In this document: positions 9,460-20,556 of the stretch, piece after piece
Numbering within the stretch: the first letter of the stretch is position 1
How the letters are laid out: every line of letters starts with the position of its first letter
DNA from: Humidesulfovibrio sp.
GTDB lineage: Bacteria; Desulfobacterota; Desulfovibrionia; Desulfovibrionales; Desulfovibrionaceae
Direction: 5' to 3'
NCBI RefSeq assembly: GCF_030689645.1
Contig: NZ_JAUYFU010000077.1
Location: 1-64,000, forward strand
DNA length: 64,000 nt
Notes under the pieces: model-generated
The model's database searches: none
What the model was told of the DNA's origin: nothing
The model's input: only the letters and a program-made list of their open reading frames with translations
Program-made: the position numbers and the translations under genes

Positions 9460-9868
9460 CAATTGTCCATGACGCAAGAAAACGCCTTGGGTCATCGGCG
9501 GCAGCAAAACCCAACGTCCAACGTCTCATCAGAAATCAATCTTGCCATGCTTCTTCGCCCAAACGTTGATGCCGTCCACCCTCTGCCCTCAATGTCCACC
9601 TGTTCCCAGATCAAGTGGGCATCATCTTCACAAGACCGGGGTTCGATCGCGAGATGCATTCGAGGGGGAAACGAATTTAGCGTCAGCGAAGGCGCTGTAA
9701 AACTATGCTTGAGGTGTCGTCGAACCAGGTTTTGAAGGATTTTGCAGGAGACACACGCGTAGAGCACCAAAGCGACTTCGACCGGTGTCGCAAAGGGCAT
9801 CGCCTCATTTATGAGGACACGCCTCTGCCATGCACCGACAACAGCACCCCTCGGCGTTGGAGGCGGTC

Positions 9869-10255
9869 TTATTCTGCCATCTGCAGGCGCTGCCGGATGC
9901 GCGCAACCACATCCGCTGCGTTCACAGGCTTGTAGAAAACATCTTCCGGCATCATGCCAAGCTGCTGGAGTGAGCGGCTCAGGCTAAAATCCACAGACCC
10001 CGTGTGCACAATGAACCGCGCGCACAACCCCAGCGCCGCGGCCTTCTCTATGAAGCAGGCGCCATCCATGCCGGGAAGGCGCAAATCAACGACGCAAAGA
10101 GACATGGGCCTGCTCCTGATAACCTCAAGGGCTTCCTCCCCGCTGCCCGATCCGTGCAACTCAAACTCATCAAATTCACTTAGATATTCAAGGAGCAACT
10201 CGCGGACCCGCTCCTCGTCGTCGATGACGAGAATGGATTTTGCTGCCTCAGACAT
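9869..10255 (-). CDS. response regulator, receiver domain only
   Basis: MSEAAKSILVIDDEERVRELLLEYL...VVDLRLPGMDG...YKPVNAADVVARIRQRL; start overlaps the kinase stop (ATGTCTGA). Confidence 0.88.
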   Translation of the reverse strand: MSEAAKSILVIDDEERVRELLLEYLSEFDEFELHGSGSGEEALEVIRSRPMSLCVVDLRLPGMDGACFIEKAAALGLCARFIVHTGSVDFSLSRSLQQLGMMPEDVFYKPVNAADVVARIRQRLQMAE

Positions 10256-13200
10256 TAGAAGCCTCCTGAAGTTCTGCAGGGAGTTCGATGTAGAAAGTCG
10301 CACCCTTCCCCGGACTGGAGGCGACCCACATGCGCCCCATGTGCCCCTTGGTGATGATGAAATAGGACACGGACAAGCCCAACCCGGTGCCAACCCCAGG
10401 CGGTTTGGTCGTGAAGAAGGGCTCAAAGACCTTGCGCATGGTATCCGGCTCCATGCCTGGACCGTTATCCGACACTTCGAGGCGCACGTTGCCGTCCACC
10501 GTCCGCAGCCGGATTTCGATCCTTGGCTTCGGAGTCGGCGGGATGGCCGTGGCCATGGCCTGGGCCGCGTTACGCAAGAGATTCAGAATAACCTGTTCAA
10601 TCTCGGTTTCTGTGCAATTACAAGCGGGAAGGTTCTCGGCCAGATCCAAAACGATCTCGACTCTCTTGAAATCATATGATTTCTTAAGGTCATAATCGGA
10701 CGATGCCAGGAACACCGACTGCTCGATGATCTGGTGCAAGTCGCAAGTATTGCGTTTGGACTCGCTGCGGCGGCTGAAGTTCAGCATGTTCCGGATGATG
10801 CCGGAAGCGCGCATGGCGGCCGCCTGGATGTCCTGCAGAAAGACATCAAGCTTTCGGGCTTTCAAATATTGCTGAAGCAGGCCCATCTCAAGCCCGATGC
10901 TGGCGGCGGTTTCCAGGTTCTTCTTCTGGTCCGGGTTGGTGCGCTGGATAAGGTTCTGCACGGCCTGATGCACAATACCCAAAGGATTGTTGATTTCGTG
11001 GGCGATGCCTGCGGCCAGGCTGCCCACAGACATCATCTTCTCCGACTGGATAAGGACCTCCTGCATCCTGCGTTCGTCGGTGATGTCGTGGATGACGCTG
11101 ATGTAGCATTCTTCGCCCGCGATGCTCACCAACTGCGCAGAGTTGACCACCCGGCGGAGTTCGCCGTCCTTGCGGCGAAGCATAAACTCAAAATTGTGGA
11201 CATTCCCGTCTGCTCCAAGCTGACGAAGAAAATCCTCGCGCATGACGGAGTCGCCCCAAAGCCCCAGGTCGTTCATGGTGCGTCCAATGGCCTCTTCACG
11301 CATATGTCCTGTGATTGTTTCAAAGGCTGCGTTAGCGTCAATGACGACAAGATCCCTGAGCCGCACAAAGTTAATGCTCTCCGGCGCCATCTCGAAAATA
11401 CGCGAAAACTTCTCCTCGCTCTGACGCAAACGCTCTTCGGACAGCTTGCGTTCGGTGATGTCCACAATGATGCCGATGAGTCCGCCTGAACTCCCGTCCG
11501 GCAGCCGGAACCCGGTCACCGAGTAAAGAGTTTGATGGAGGGCGCCGTCGGCGAAGGGGATGGACGTTTCCCTTTGCACCTGCCCCACGTTGGCGATGGT
11601 CGCCTCGTCCTCCGCCTGATAGGCTAGACGGTCTTGCTCCGGTAGGTACTCCAGATCCAACACGCGTTTGCCGATGAGAGTCTCGCGTCGCACGCCGAAG
11701 CACTCTTCATACGCACGGTTAAAACCGACGAATCGGGAATCTGGCCCCTTGTAAAACACCGAGTAGGGGATGGTGTCCAGAAGCGCCTGCTGAAAGGCCA
11801 GCTGATTGGCGAGGCGCAACTCCAGCGACTTGCGGTCGGTTATGTCGCGGAAGGTCCATATCCGGCCATAGAGCTGCCCATCCGCGCCCAACACCGGCCC
11901 AGAATAGCGATCAATCTGCATGCCGCTTTTAAACTCTATCTCGTCGCGGCCTATCTCAAGCGGATTGCGATACAGGTGCTCGACTTGCGACAAAAAACGC
12001 TCGGGGTGGCGAGTCAGGCCGAGCACGTAGCCGAGCAACGCGGAGTCATCGTCACTGTTCATTACCTCTTCTGGAACATTGAACAATTCACCGACCCGGC
12101 GATTCATCAGCACCCGCCGACGTTGTTCATCCACCACCAGAATGCCATCAAGGGTAGCGTTCACCTGCGCTTCAAGCAAAGCCGTTTTCGCGCGCAGAGC
12201 TTCGTCGGAACGCTTGCGTTCCGTGATGTCCTCAATTACGCCGTCAATGTAGCAAGGAGTAGCTTCAACGTCGCATGTAAGCGAGGCGTTAATAATAGCT
12301 GGAAAGATCTCGCCATTAATGCGCTTGAGCCGAATTTCCATGCGCAGCCCCTTGGGAGAGGCCAGCAAAGCGCGCAGCATTTCCTGGCGTTCCTCTGGAG
12401 CGACATACGCCTCGAAGGCGAGGTCATGAATACGGGAGAGCATTTCCGCTGGACTGCTGAAGCCGTGCATCTTCGCCAGAGCAGAATTTACCTCCTGCAC
12501 CCCTCCCTCAAAGGTGGAGCGAAAAATGCCAACGGGAGAGTTGCTGAAAATCGCCCGATACTTTTCTTCGCTCGCCCGGAGCGCCTTGAGCACCGCCCTC
12601 TGCTCCGTTATGTCGCGCCAACTGGTATAAAAGACTTGCTTTCCCCGAATGTGCACGAGGGAGAGCGTGACTTCCACAGGAAACAGGCCACCGTCAGCCC
12701 TCATGTGAATCCATTCAAACCGATGAATCCCTTTCTCCAGGGCGATCGACATCATCCGATCGGCCTTCGTCATAGAAAGCTCATCGTCCTCCTGCCGTTC
12801 CGGGGAAAGAACACCAGGGTGCGAATCAAGTAACTCTTCCTTTTTGTCATAGCCGAGAATAGACACAGCCGCCTTATTGCAATCAATGAAGCGGGCATTG
12901 TGAATGAGGAGCACCGGATCAGGCGAATCGTTGAAGAGCTTTTCAAGTGTTTCGACGTTTTCCTTCAACTGTGCTTCAAAACGTCTGCTTTCTGTAATGT
13001 CGCGCCCCTCTGCAATGAGGAAATTCACGGTGCCATCTGCTTCGATGAGCGGTGAAAGGGAAAAATCAATGATGGCCAGATTGCCATTGGAGTCAAGATT
13101 GACAACCTCGTGACGCTCCAGGCCACCGGCCAGGACCGAGGCTATGGCTTGGCGCAGCATTACCTCCGCCGCCTTGCTGTCCTGCCAGCAAGGGCACTCC

Positions 13201-14714
13201 CAGAAAGGATGGCCGACAGCGTCCTGCGCTGAAACTCCGGTGAAAGCCGCAGCGCTCTTATTAAACTTGATCACAAGACCGCTGGTGTCCAGCAAGGCGC
13301 AAAGCTGGTATGTCTGGTCAAAGGCGGCCCTGGATAGAGCTTCGCTACGGGCCAGTTCCTCCTGAACGGTCTTCATTGCCTGTATGTCCAGGTTCAGGCC
13401 GATGATGCGCGTCGGCTTGCCCCGCTCGTCCCAGGCTATGGCGCGGCCTTTCCCCAAAACCCAACACCAAGAGCCATCGCCCCTTTTCATGCGGTACTCG
13501 GCCTCGTACAGCTCCTGACCGCCGACATTGGAATACTCGACCAAGGCTTGCCCAACGCGCGCGCGATCATCGGGATGCAGAAGACTCATCCAACCGGCAA
13601 AAGTTCCCGGTACAGCGCCTGGGGCAAGCCCCAACATGCCGAACCACTGGTCGCTGAAATACGTCTTCCCCGAAACAGGGTAGTAGTCCCAAATGCCTGC
13701 GTTGGTGGCCTCCGTAGCCAGAGCCAGACGTTTCGTCTGCTCCATGAGTTCCTGTTGCGCCACTCGGAGGCTGCGGACCTTTTCGTTGAGGCGGCGCTTG
13801 AGGAGATAGCTGACGCCAGCAAGACAGATGAGCAGCGTGGCGGCAAAACCACCCCCGAGCTTAAGCATCCGCAGGGTCTCCTGGCTCAGCAAACCCTCCC
13901 CGGTAATGGGGACCCAGCGTTTGTGCGAGGCCTCAATTTCTTCAGGCGGTATCAAGGACAAGGCTTTTTCCACCGCGCTCGCAAGCAGCGGGTACTTGCG
14001 GCTCACGCAGATGCTTATGGGAAACGAGATGTCCAGCGTCCCGGCAACACGCAAATTTGTCAGGGAATCGCGTTCAATAAAGTATGAGGACGTGGCAAGA
14101 TTATCCACAAAGGCGTCAACAACGCCAAATGAGACTCCGCGCAGGCCTTCCAGAACATTGTTTACGGGCACCACGGTGAACTGGCCCTGGGAGTGCTCAA
14201 GCACATAACCCTCAGTCATATAGCCAGAAACCACGGCCACCCTGCGCCCCTTCAGTTCGGACCAGGAGATGTTGCCGGAAAAACCCTTCGGGGTGGTGAT
14301 TATGGCCAGAGGAAGGTCGACATAGGGCGAGGAGCAGATCGCGTAGGCATCCCGTTCTTTTGTTTTGACCATGCTCGCATTGAGGTGGACCTTGCCGCTT
14401 TCAAGGTCAGCCAGAAAGGCCTTCCAGTCGCGGGTCGGAACCTTTTGAAAGGTCACGCCGAGCAGAGCCTCGACCTTGGCGACCATGTCCGCTCCCATGC
14501 CCGCGTAATTGCCTGACTGGTCCTGATACTCCAGAGGCGGAAAGGCTGCGTCATAGGTCAGGATGATGGAATTTCTGTTGTCGTCAAGCCACTGGCGTTC
14601 CGCCGCCGTGAGCGGCACAAGACTGTTGGGCGATTGTTGCGCGAGAGGAGCGTCGGCGCAAAATACGCCGAGCAGCAGCGCCGCCAGAAACATCACGAGT
14701 GCAGTTGCGCGCAA
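10248..14714 (-). CDS. sensor histidine kinase with periplasmic SBP_bac_3 domain and seven PAS-like repeats
   Basis: Signal peptide, ...ILTYDAAFPPLEYQDQSGNYAGMGADMV... (SBP3-like), TM segment AATLLICLAGVSYLL, repeated PAS modules, H-box AAGIAHEINNPLGIV, G-boxes DNGPGM and GTGLGLSVS. Confidence 0.93.
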   Translation of the reverse strand: MRATALVMFLAALLLGVFCADAPLAQQSPNSLVPLTAAERQWLDDNRNSIILTYDAAFPPLEYQDQSGNYAGMGADMVAKVEALLGVTFQKVPTRDWKAFLADLESGKVHLNASMVKTKERDAYAICSSPYVDLPLAIITTPKGFSGNISWSELKGRRVAVVSGYMTEGYVLEHSQGQFTVVPVNNVLEGLRGVSFGVVDAFVDNLATSSYFIERDSLTNLRVAGTLDISFPISICVSRKYPLLASAVEKALSLIPPEEIEASHKRWVPITGEGLLSQETLRMLKLGGGFAATLLICLAGVSYLLKRRLNEKVRSLRVAQQELMEQTKRLALATEATNAGIWDYYPVSGKTYFSDQWFGMLGLAPGAVPGTFAGWMSLLHPDDRARVGQALVEYSNVGGQELYEAEYRMKRGDGSWCWVLGKGRAIAWDERGKPTRIIGLNLDIQAMKTVQEELARSEALSRAAFDQTYQLCALLDTSGLVIKFNKSAAAFTGVSAQDAVGHPFWECPCWQDSKAAEVMLRQAIASVLAGGLERHEVVNLDSNGNLAIIDFSLSPLIEADGTVNFLIAEGRDITESRRFEAQLKENVETLEKLFNDSPDPVLLIHNARFIDCNKAAVSILGYDKKEELLDSHPGVLSPERQEDDELSMTKADRMMSIALEKGIHRFEWIHMRADGGLFPVEVTLSLVHIRGKQVFYTSWRDITEQRAVLKALRASEEKYRAIFSNSPVGIFRSTFEGGVQEVNSALAKMHGFSSPAEMLSRIHDLAFEAYVAPEERQEMLRALLASPKGLRMEIRLKRINGEIFPAIINASLTCDVEATPCYIDGVIEDITERKRSDEALRAKTALLEAQVNATLDGILVVDEQRRRVLMNRRVGELFNVPEEVMNSDDDSALLGYVLGLTRHPERFLSQVEHLYRNPLEIGRDEIEFKSGMQIDRYSGPVLGADGQLYGRIWTFRDITDRKSLELRLANQLAFQQALLDTIPYSVFYKGPDSRFVGFNRAYEECFGVRRETLIGKRVLDLEYLPEQDRLAYQAEDEATIANVGQVQRETSIPFADGALHQTLYSVTGFRLPDGSSGGLIGIIVDITERKLSEERLRQSEEKFSRIFEMAPESINFVRLRDLVVIDANAAFETITGHMREEAIGRTMNDLGLWGDSVMREDFLRQLGADGNVHNFEFMLRRKDGELRRVVNSAQLVSIAGEECYISVIHDITDERRMQEVLIQSEKMMSVGSLAAGIAHEINNPLGIVHQAVQNLIQRTNPDQKKNLETAASIGLEMGLLQQYLKARKLDVFLQDIQAAAMRASGIIRNMLNFSRRSESKRNTCDLHQIIEQSVFLASSDYDLKKSYDFKRVEIVLDLAENLPACNCTETEIEQVILNLLRNAAQAMATAIPPTPKPRIEIRLRTVDGNVRLEVSDNGPGMEPDTMRKVFEPFFTTKPPGVGTGLGLSVSYFIITKGHMGRMWVASSPGKGATFYIELPAELQEASNV

Positions 14715-14817
14715 CCGAGCCTCCTAACAACCAATTCGTGTAGATGAGCCTCGCAACATTATCCGAAGATACTAAGCGGGACAAGAGACGAAGGGACACC
14801 TTGTTGCCGACCTAGAT

Positions 14818-15273
14818 CTAATCAACCCCTATATCCTCATTCCACACCTCGGGCTTGGCCTTGATGAATGCCCCCAAAAGATCACGACAGGTCGCGCTCT
14901 TGAGATCCACCACCTTCACTCCGTTGCGCCGGAGCCACGCAACTCCCCCCTGAAAGGTTTCGCTTTCGCCCACCACAACGGTGCCGATGCCGAACTGACG
15001 AACCAGGCCGGAACAATACCAGCACGGAGCCAAGGTTGTGACCATGATTGTGTCACGGTAACTTGTACGCCTTCCGGCCGCGCGAAAAGCCGCAGTCTCC
15101 GCATGGATGGCCGGGTCAGAATCCTGTACACGCCGGTTATGCCCCCGGCCCAGCAACTTCCCAGTGGAGTCGAACAACGCCGCGCCGATAGGTACGCCGC
15201 CCTCGGCCAGTCCCTGGCGCGCCTCTTCAATGGCAACCTCAAGCATGCGCGCATACTCGCTTTTAGTCACGTA
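14818..15273 (-). CDS. nucleoside/cytosine deaminase family protein
   Basis: HAETAAFRAAG ... TLAPCWYCSGLV zinc motif; probable GTG start at 15273. Confidence 0.8.
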   Translation of the reverse strand, partial: YVTKSEYARMLEVAIEEARQGLAEGGVPIGAALFDSTGKLLGRGHNRRVQDSDPAIHAETAAFRAAGRRTSYRDTIMVTTLAPCWYCSGLVRQFGIGTVVVGESETFQGGVAWLRRNGVKVVDLKSATCRDLLGAFIKAKPEVWNEDIGVD

Positions 15274-15361
15274 AACCTCCTCACAACGAAACGTAGCTTT
15301 TAACCTACCACCCAGCATGAGAACTGGCAACACGACCCGTTGAATTCAGGCATCATTGCTT

Positions 15362-15389
15362 TTGACAGACACCGCCCGCCGCATATATG
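15362..15389 (+). promoter_or_regulatory. putative sigma70 promoter for the aminotransferase-hom operon
   Basis: TTGACA - 16 nt - TATATG upstream of 15448. Confidence 0.4.
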
Positions 15390-15447
15390 GTCCCGGACTA
15401 CAGAATAATCACCTCCGGCCTTTCATGGGGGAGTTAAGGAGCGCACC

Positions 15448-16620
<1,173 letters not shown>

Positions 16621-16628
16621 GAGACTCA

Positions 16629-17924
16629 ATGAACACGTTGCGCCTCGGAATCGCCGGATTCGGCACGGTCGGCTCAGGGCTCGCCCAGATTCTGCACGAG
16701 AATCGCGAGATCATCCTCGCGCGCACGGGGCGCGACATCGCCATCACCACCGTGCTCGTGCGTGATCTGTCCAAAAAGCGCGCTGCGGCCACCGGACCCG
16801 AGGTTCGCTTCACCAACAATCCCGACGACCTGCTCTCAAACGAGGTGGACGTTGTGGTGGAGCTCATGGGCGGCGTTGATCTGGCCCGCGACCTCATCAC
16901 CCGCGCGCTTCAGGCGGGCAAGCATGTGGTCACGGCAAACAAGCACCTGCTGGCGCTGCACGGGCCGGAACTCTCGGCCCTTGCGGCGTCCAAGGGGCTT
17001 GGCCTTTTCTATGAAGCCAGCGTGGCCGGGGGCGTGCCCATCGTGCAGGCCCTGCGAGAAAGCCTGGGGGCCAACCGCATCGAGCGGCTCACAGGCATCA
17101 TGAACGGCACTGCCAACTATATCCTCTCCGAGATGACCACAAATCATCTGGAGTTCGCCACAGCCCTCAAGCAAGCTCAGGACCTGGGCTACGCCGAAGC
17201 CGACCCCACCTTCGACATTGAGGGTTTCGACACCGCACACAAACTGGTGGTCCTTATTCGGCTGGCCTATGGCCGGGACTTCCCGCTCTCCCGCCTTCCG
17301 GTGCGCGGCATCACCCAGGTTACCGGGCTGGATATCGAGTTCGCCCGCGAGTTCGGCTACCGCATCAAGCTTCTGGCCCAGGCGCGCGAGGTGGACGGCA
17401 AGATCGAGGCCAGCGTGGAGCCAACTCTTGTAAAGCACACCTTCCTGCTTGCGCGGGTGGGCGGCAACTACAACGCTGTGCGCGTGGAAGGCAACGCGGT
17501 GGGGCCCATCATGCTCCACGGCCAGGGCGCAGGCGCGCTGCCAACCGGCAGCGCGGTCATGGCCGACATCATGGCCCTGTGCCGGGGCCTGAACGCTCCG
17601 TGCGCGAGTTTCGACAACACCGGCTTCGGCAACAAGCCTCTGCCCCAGGCCGAGATCCTGCCCGCTTCCGAGGGCGTGGCCATGCACTACTTCCGCTTCA
17701 CCGTCACCGACCGCCCCGGCGTCCTGGCGTCCATCGCCAAGACCATGGCAGAGCACGACATCTCCATCGCCCAGGCGGTGCAGAAGGGCGACCACCAGGC
17801 CAGCGACGTGCCCATAGTCTTCTTGACGCACAACGCGCGCGCAAGCGCCGTGGCCGACACGATCCGCATCATCGACGCCATGCCCTTCACCCTGCGGCCC
17901 ACCGTACACTTCCCCATCCTGTAG
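16629..17924 (+). CDS. hom: homoserine dehydrogenase
   Basis: GIAGFGTVGSGLAQIL, VVELMGGVDLARDLI, GIMNGTANYILSEM, GYAEADPTFDIEGFD, C-terminal ACT-like domain. Confidence 0.95.
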   Translation: MNTLRLGIAGFGTVGSGLAQILHENREIILARTGRDIAITTVLVRDLSKKRAAATGPEVRFTNNPDDLLSNEVDVVVELMGGVDLARDLITRALQAGKHVVTANKHLLALHGPELSALAASKGLGLFYEASVAGGVPIVQALRESLGANRIERLTGIMNGTANYILSEMTTNHLEFATALKQAQDLGYAEADPTFDIEGFDTAHKLVVLIRLAYGRDFPLSRLPVRGITQVTGLDIEFAREFGYRIKLLAQAREVDGKIEASVEPTLVKHTFLLARVGGNYNAVRVEGNAVGPIMLHGQGAGALPTGSAVMADIMALCRGLNAPCASFDNTGFGNKPLPQAEILPASEGVAMHYFRFTVTDRPGVLASIAKTMAEHDISIAQAVQKGDHQASDVPIVFLTHNARASAVADTIRIIDAMPFTLRPTVHFPIL

Positions 17925-17935
17925 GCGGAAAGCAC

Positions 17936-19123
17936 ATGAAGCTTCTTTTCCTCATCGCCGACGGCATGGGTGGCTGGGCCGACGAGCATCCTGGCGGCAA
18001 GACCTGCATGGAGGCCGCTGTCACTCCCCACATGGACGAGATGGCCCGCACCGGAACTGTGGGCGTGTGCCGCACAGTGCCTGAAGGCATGCCCCCGGGC
18101 TCCGACGTGGCCAACATGTCGCTGCTGGGCTTCAACCCGGCCAAGCACCACACAGGGCGTGGCCCCATCGAAGCCGCAGCTCAAGGAATTGAACTCGGCG
18201 CCGACGATCTGGTCTGGCGCATGAATCTGGTGAACCTCACCGAGCTTTCGCCCCAGGGCACCATGCTCGACTACTCCTCCGGGCACATCACCACCGAGGA
18301 CTCCACGCCGCTGGTGGAGGATCTGCAGGCCAGCCTTGGCGACGAGACATTCCAGTTCATCCCCGGCGTGCAGTACCGACACCTGCTGGTGCACAAGGGC
18401 GGAGCGGTTGAGGACGAGGCTGACCTGCGCATCAGCCCGCCCCATGACATCACGGGCAAGTCCCTGCACCTGGACATGCGCCAGTTCTCGCGCTCGGCCC
18501 GCATGTGGGACCTGCTGTTCCTTGCAGCGGAGCGCCTGGAGCGCACCGCCGGGCACACCAAGGCCAAGTCCATCTGGCCGTGGGGCCAGGGCAGGCCGCT
18601 TCTATTGCCGAAGTTCAAGGAAGCCTCCGGCCTCACCGGCGCGGTGATCTCCGCCGTGGACCTGGTGCGCGGCCTGGGGCGCGCGGCGGGCATGGAGGTC
18701 ATCCAGGTGCCCGGCGCAACCGGTCTCATCGATACCAACTACCAGGGCAAGGTTGACGCGGCGCTGAAGTACCTGGAGCGCGGCGACTTCGCCTTTGTGC
18801 ACCTGGAAGGCCCGGACGAATGCGGCCATGCTGGCGATGCGGCGGAAAAAGCCGAGGCCATCAGCCGCTTCGACGCGCGCATCGTGGCCCCGCTCAAGGC
18901 CGCGCTGGCCGGGCAGGACGTGGCCTTTGTGGTTACCTGCGACCACTTTACGCCCATTGCCGAAAAAACCCACACCCCGGACCCGGTGCCCTTCCTGCTC
19001 TGGCGCGAGGGCGGCGAGCAAAGCGGGCTTTCAGCCTTTTCCGAGGCCCAGGCGCGCAGCACCGGCCTGGTTGTGGAGTCTGGCCACGACTTTTTGTCCT
19101 GGGTTCTTCACCAGGCGCGTTAG
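17936..19123 (+). CDS. ApgM-family protein: 2,3-bisphosphoglycerate-independent phosphoglycerate mutase-like / proposed homoserine kinase
   Basis: MKLLFLIADGMGGWADEHPGGKTCMEAA...PPGSDVANMSLLGFNPAKHHTGRGPIEAAAQGI; directly downstream of hom. Confidence 0.9.
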   Translation: MKLLFLIADGMGGWADEHPGGKTCMEAAVTPHMDEMARTGTVGVCRTVPEGMPPGSDVANMSLLGFNPAKHHTGRGPIEAAAQGIELGADDLVWRMNLVNLTELSPQGTMLDYSSGHITTEDSTPLVEDLQASLGDETFQFIPGVQYRHLLVHKGGAVEDEADLRISPPHDITGKSLHLDMRQFSRSARMWDLLFLAAERLERTAGHTKAKSIWPWGQGRPLLLPKFKEASGLTGAVISAVDLVRGLGRAAGMEVIQVPGATGLIDTNYQGKVDAALKYLERGDFAFVHLEGPDECGHAGDAAEKAEAISRFDARIVAPLKAALAGQDVAFVVTCDHFTPIAEKTHTPDPVPFLLWREGGEQSGLSAFSEAQARSTGLVVESGHDFLSWVLHQAR

Positions 19124-19132
19124 GCAGGCGGC

Positions 19133-19594
19133 ATGGATTTTCCGAAAGTCTTCCCAGCGTCCGACTCCTGGTACGCGCACCGCGTGTCCTATGGCGAAAC
19201 AGACGCCATGGGCGTTCTTTACTACGCCGAGTACCTGCACATCTTCGAACGAGCCCGGAGTCTCTTCCTGCGTGAGCGCGGCATGGGCTACAACCTCGTG
19301 GAGCAGCGCGGCATCCTCTTGCCCGTGCGCGAGGCATGGTGCCGCTACCGCATCCCGGCCCGCTACGACGACCTGCTGCATGTTCACTGCGGCGTGTCTG
19401 AATGGCGGCGCGCCAGCATGCTCATCGTGTATGAGTTCTGGAACGAGGACAAAACCAAGATAACCGCCCAGGGCGCCACCGAGCACCCCACGGTGAATCC
19501 TCAGGGCAAGCCCGTGGCCGTCCCAGGCTGGTTCAAGGAAGTCTGCGACAGTATTCCCGCAACACGAGAAGCTGACGCAACCCATCAACAGTAA
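19133..19594 (+). CDS. acyl-CoA thioesterase, YbgC-like hotdog fold
   Basis: YAHRVSYGETDAMGVLYYAEYLHIFERARSLFLRERG. Confidence 0.85.
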   Translation: MDFPKVFPASDSWYAHRVSYGETDAMGVLYYAEYLHIFERARSLFLRERGMGYNLVEQRGILLPVREAWCRYRIPARYDDLLHVHCGVSEWRRASMLIVYEFWNEDKTKITAQGATEHPTVNPQGKPVAVPGWFKEVCDSIPATREADATHQQ

Positions 19595-19676
19595 GCACTC
19601 CCTCGCCTCATTTTTCTTGCCCCGCTTCCTGAGCAAGTATAAGTGAACACTCCGACGCAAAGTAGGGAGCTCAACA

Positions 19677-20477
19677 GTGTTTACAGACACGCATACCCAT
19701 GTTTTCCATCCTAAAATTACAGAAAAAGCCATCAATCAGCTGCACTCGCACTACGGGATTCACCCGCAGGGGACAGGGGTGCTGGATGATCTGCTTGCCC
19801 GCGCCGACCGCGCCGGCATCGCCCGCGTTGTCGTGCACACCGCCGCCACCGACCCCTCACAGGTGATCCCGGCAAACAACTGGGCAATTGACATGGAACG
19901 ACAGTCGAAGCGCGTCACGGCCTTCGGCACCCTGCACCCGGACCACCAAGAACCAGAAAAAGAGTTGGGGCGTCTCCGCAAGGCGGGCATCAAAGGCCTG
20001 AAGTTTCACCCGGACTTCCAGGGGTTCTTTCTGGATGATCCCAAATTTTACAAGCTCATGGAGATCATCGGCGACGAGTTCACCTTGATGATTCACGTGG
20101 GCGACACCTTGCCGCCGGAGAAGAACCCCTCCTGCCCGCTGAAGATGGCCAACCTCCGCCGCGCCTTTCCAGGTCCCCGGCTCATCGCCGCGCACTTGGG
20201 CGGGTTCAGCCACTGGCAATACGCCATAGAACATCTCGCAGGGCTCGACGTGTACTTCGACACTTCAAGCTCCCTGTCCTTTATCGACGACGACACTCTG
20301 CGCCAGTTGATCGCCAAGCATCCGTCGGACCGCCTGCTCTTCGGCAGCGACTACCCGCTCTTCGACCCCGCCGATGAGGTCGCCCTTGTGGAGCGCCGCA
20401 TCGTGCCCCTGGGCTTAAAGCTGGAAGAACTCCTCACCGCCGGAACGAAGCTGTTCCCTGAACGCCTGGTCGTGTAG
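19677..20477 (+). CDS. amidohydrolase family protein
   Basis: MFTDTHTHVFHPK..., GIKGLKFHPDFQGF, AAHLGGF, LLFGSDYPLFDP; GTG start. Confidence 0.85.
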   Translation: MFTDTHTHVFHPKITEKAINQLHSHYGIHPQGTGVLDDLLARADRAGIARVVVHTAATDPSQVIPANNWAIDMERQSKRVTAFGTLHPDHQEPEKELGRLRKAGIKGLKFHPDFQGFFLDDPKFYKLMEIIGDEFTLMIHVGDTLPPEKNPSCPLKMANLRRAFPGPRLIAAHLGGFSHWQYAIEHLAGLDVYFDTSSSLSFIDDDTLRQLIAKHPSDRLLFGSDYPLFDPADEVALVERRIVPLGLKLEELLTAGTKLFPERLVV

Positions 20478-20499
20478 CGCCTGCCACCAAGCGCAAGAA

Positions 20500-20535
20500 A
20501 GCCCCCGTCAGGATCGCCTGGCGGGGGCTTTTCGG
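20500..20535. terminator. intrinsic terminator between convergent genes
   Basis: AGCCCCCGTCAGG-ATCG-CCTGGCGGGGGCTTTTC. Confidence 0.85.
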
Positions 20536-20556
20536 TTTAATGTGCCCGAATGCGCC

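Noticed and set aside
9628-9665. GGGGTTCGATCGCGAG as another tRNA T-arm
   Set aside because: No acceptor strand or CCA follows; short chance match
16836-17909. 357-aa minus-strand ORF
   Set aside because: Antisense of hom
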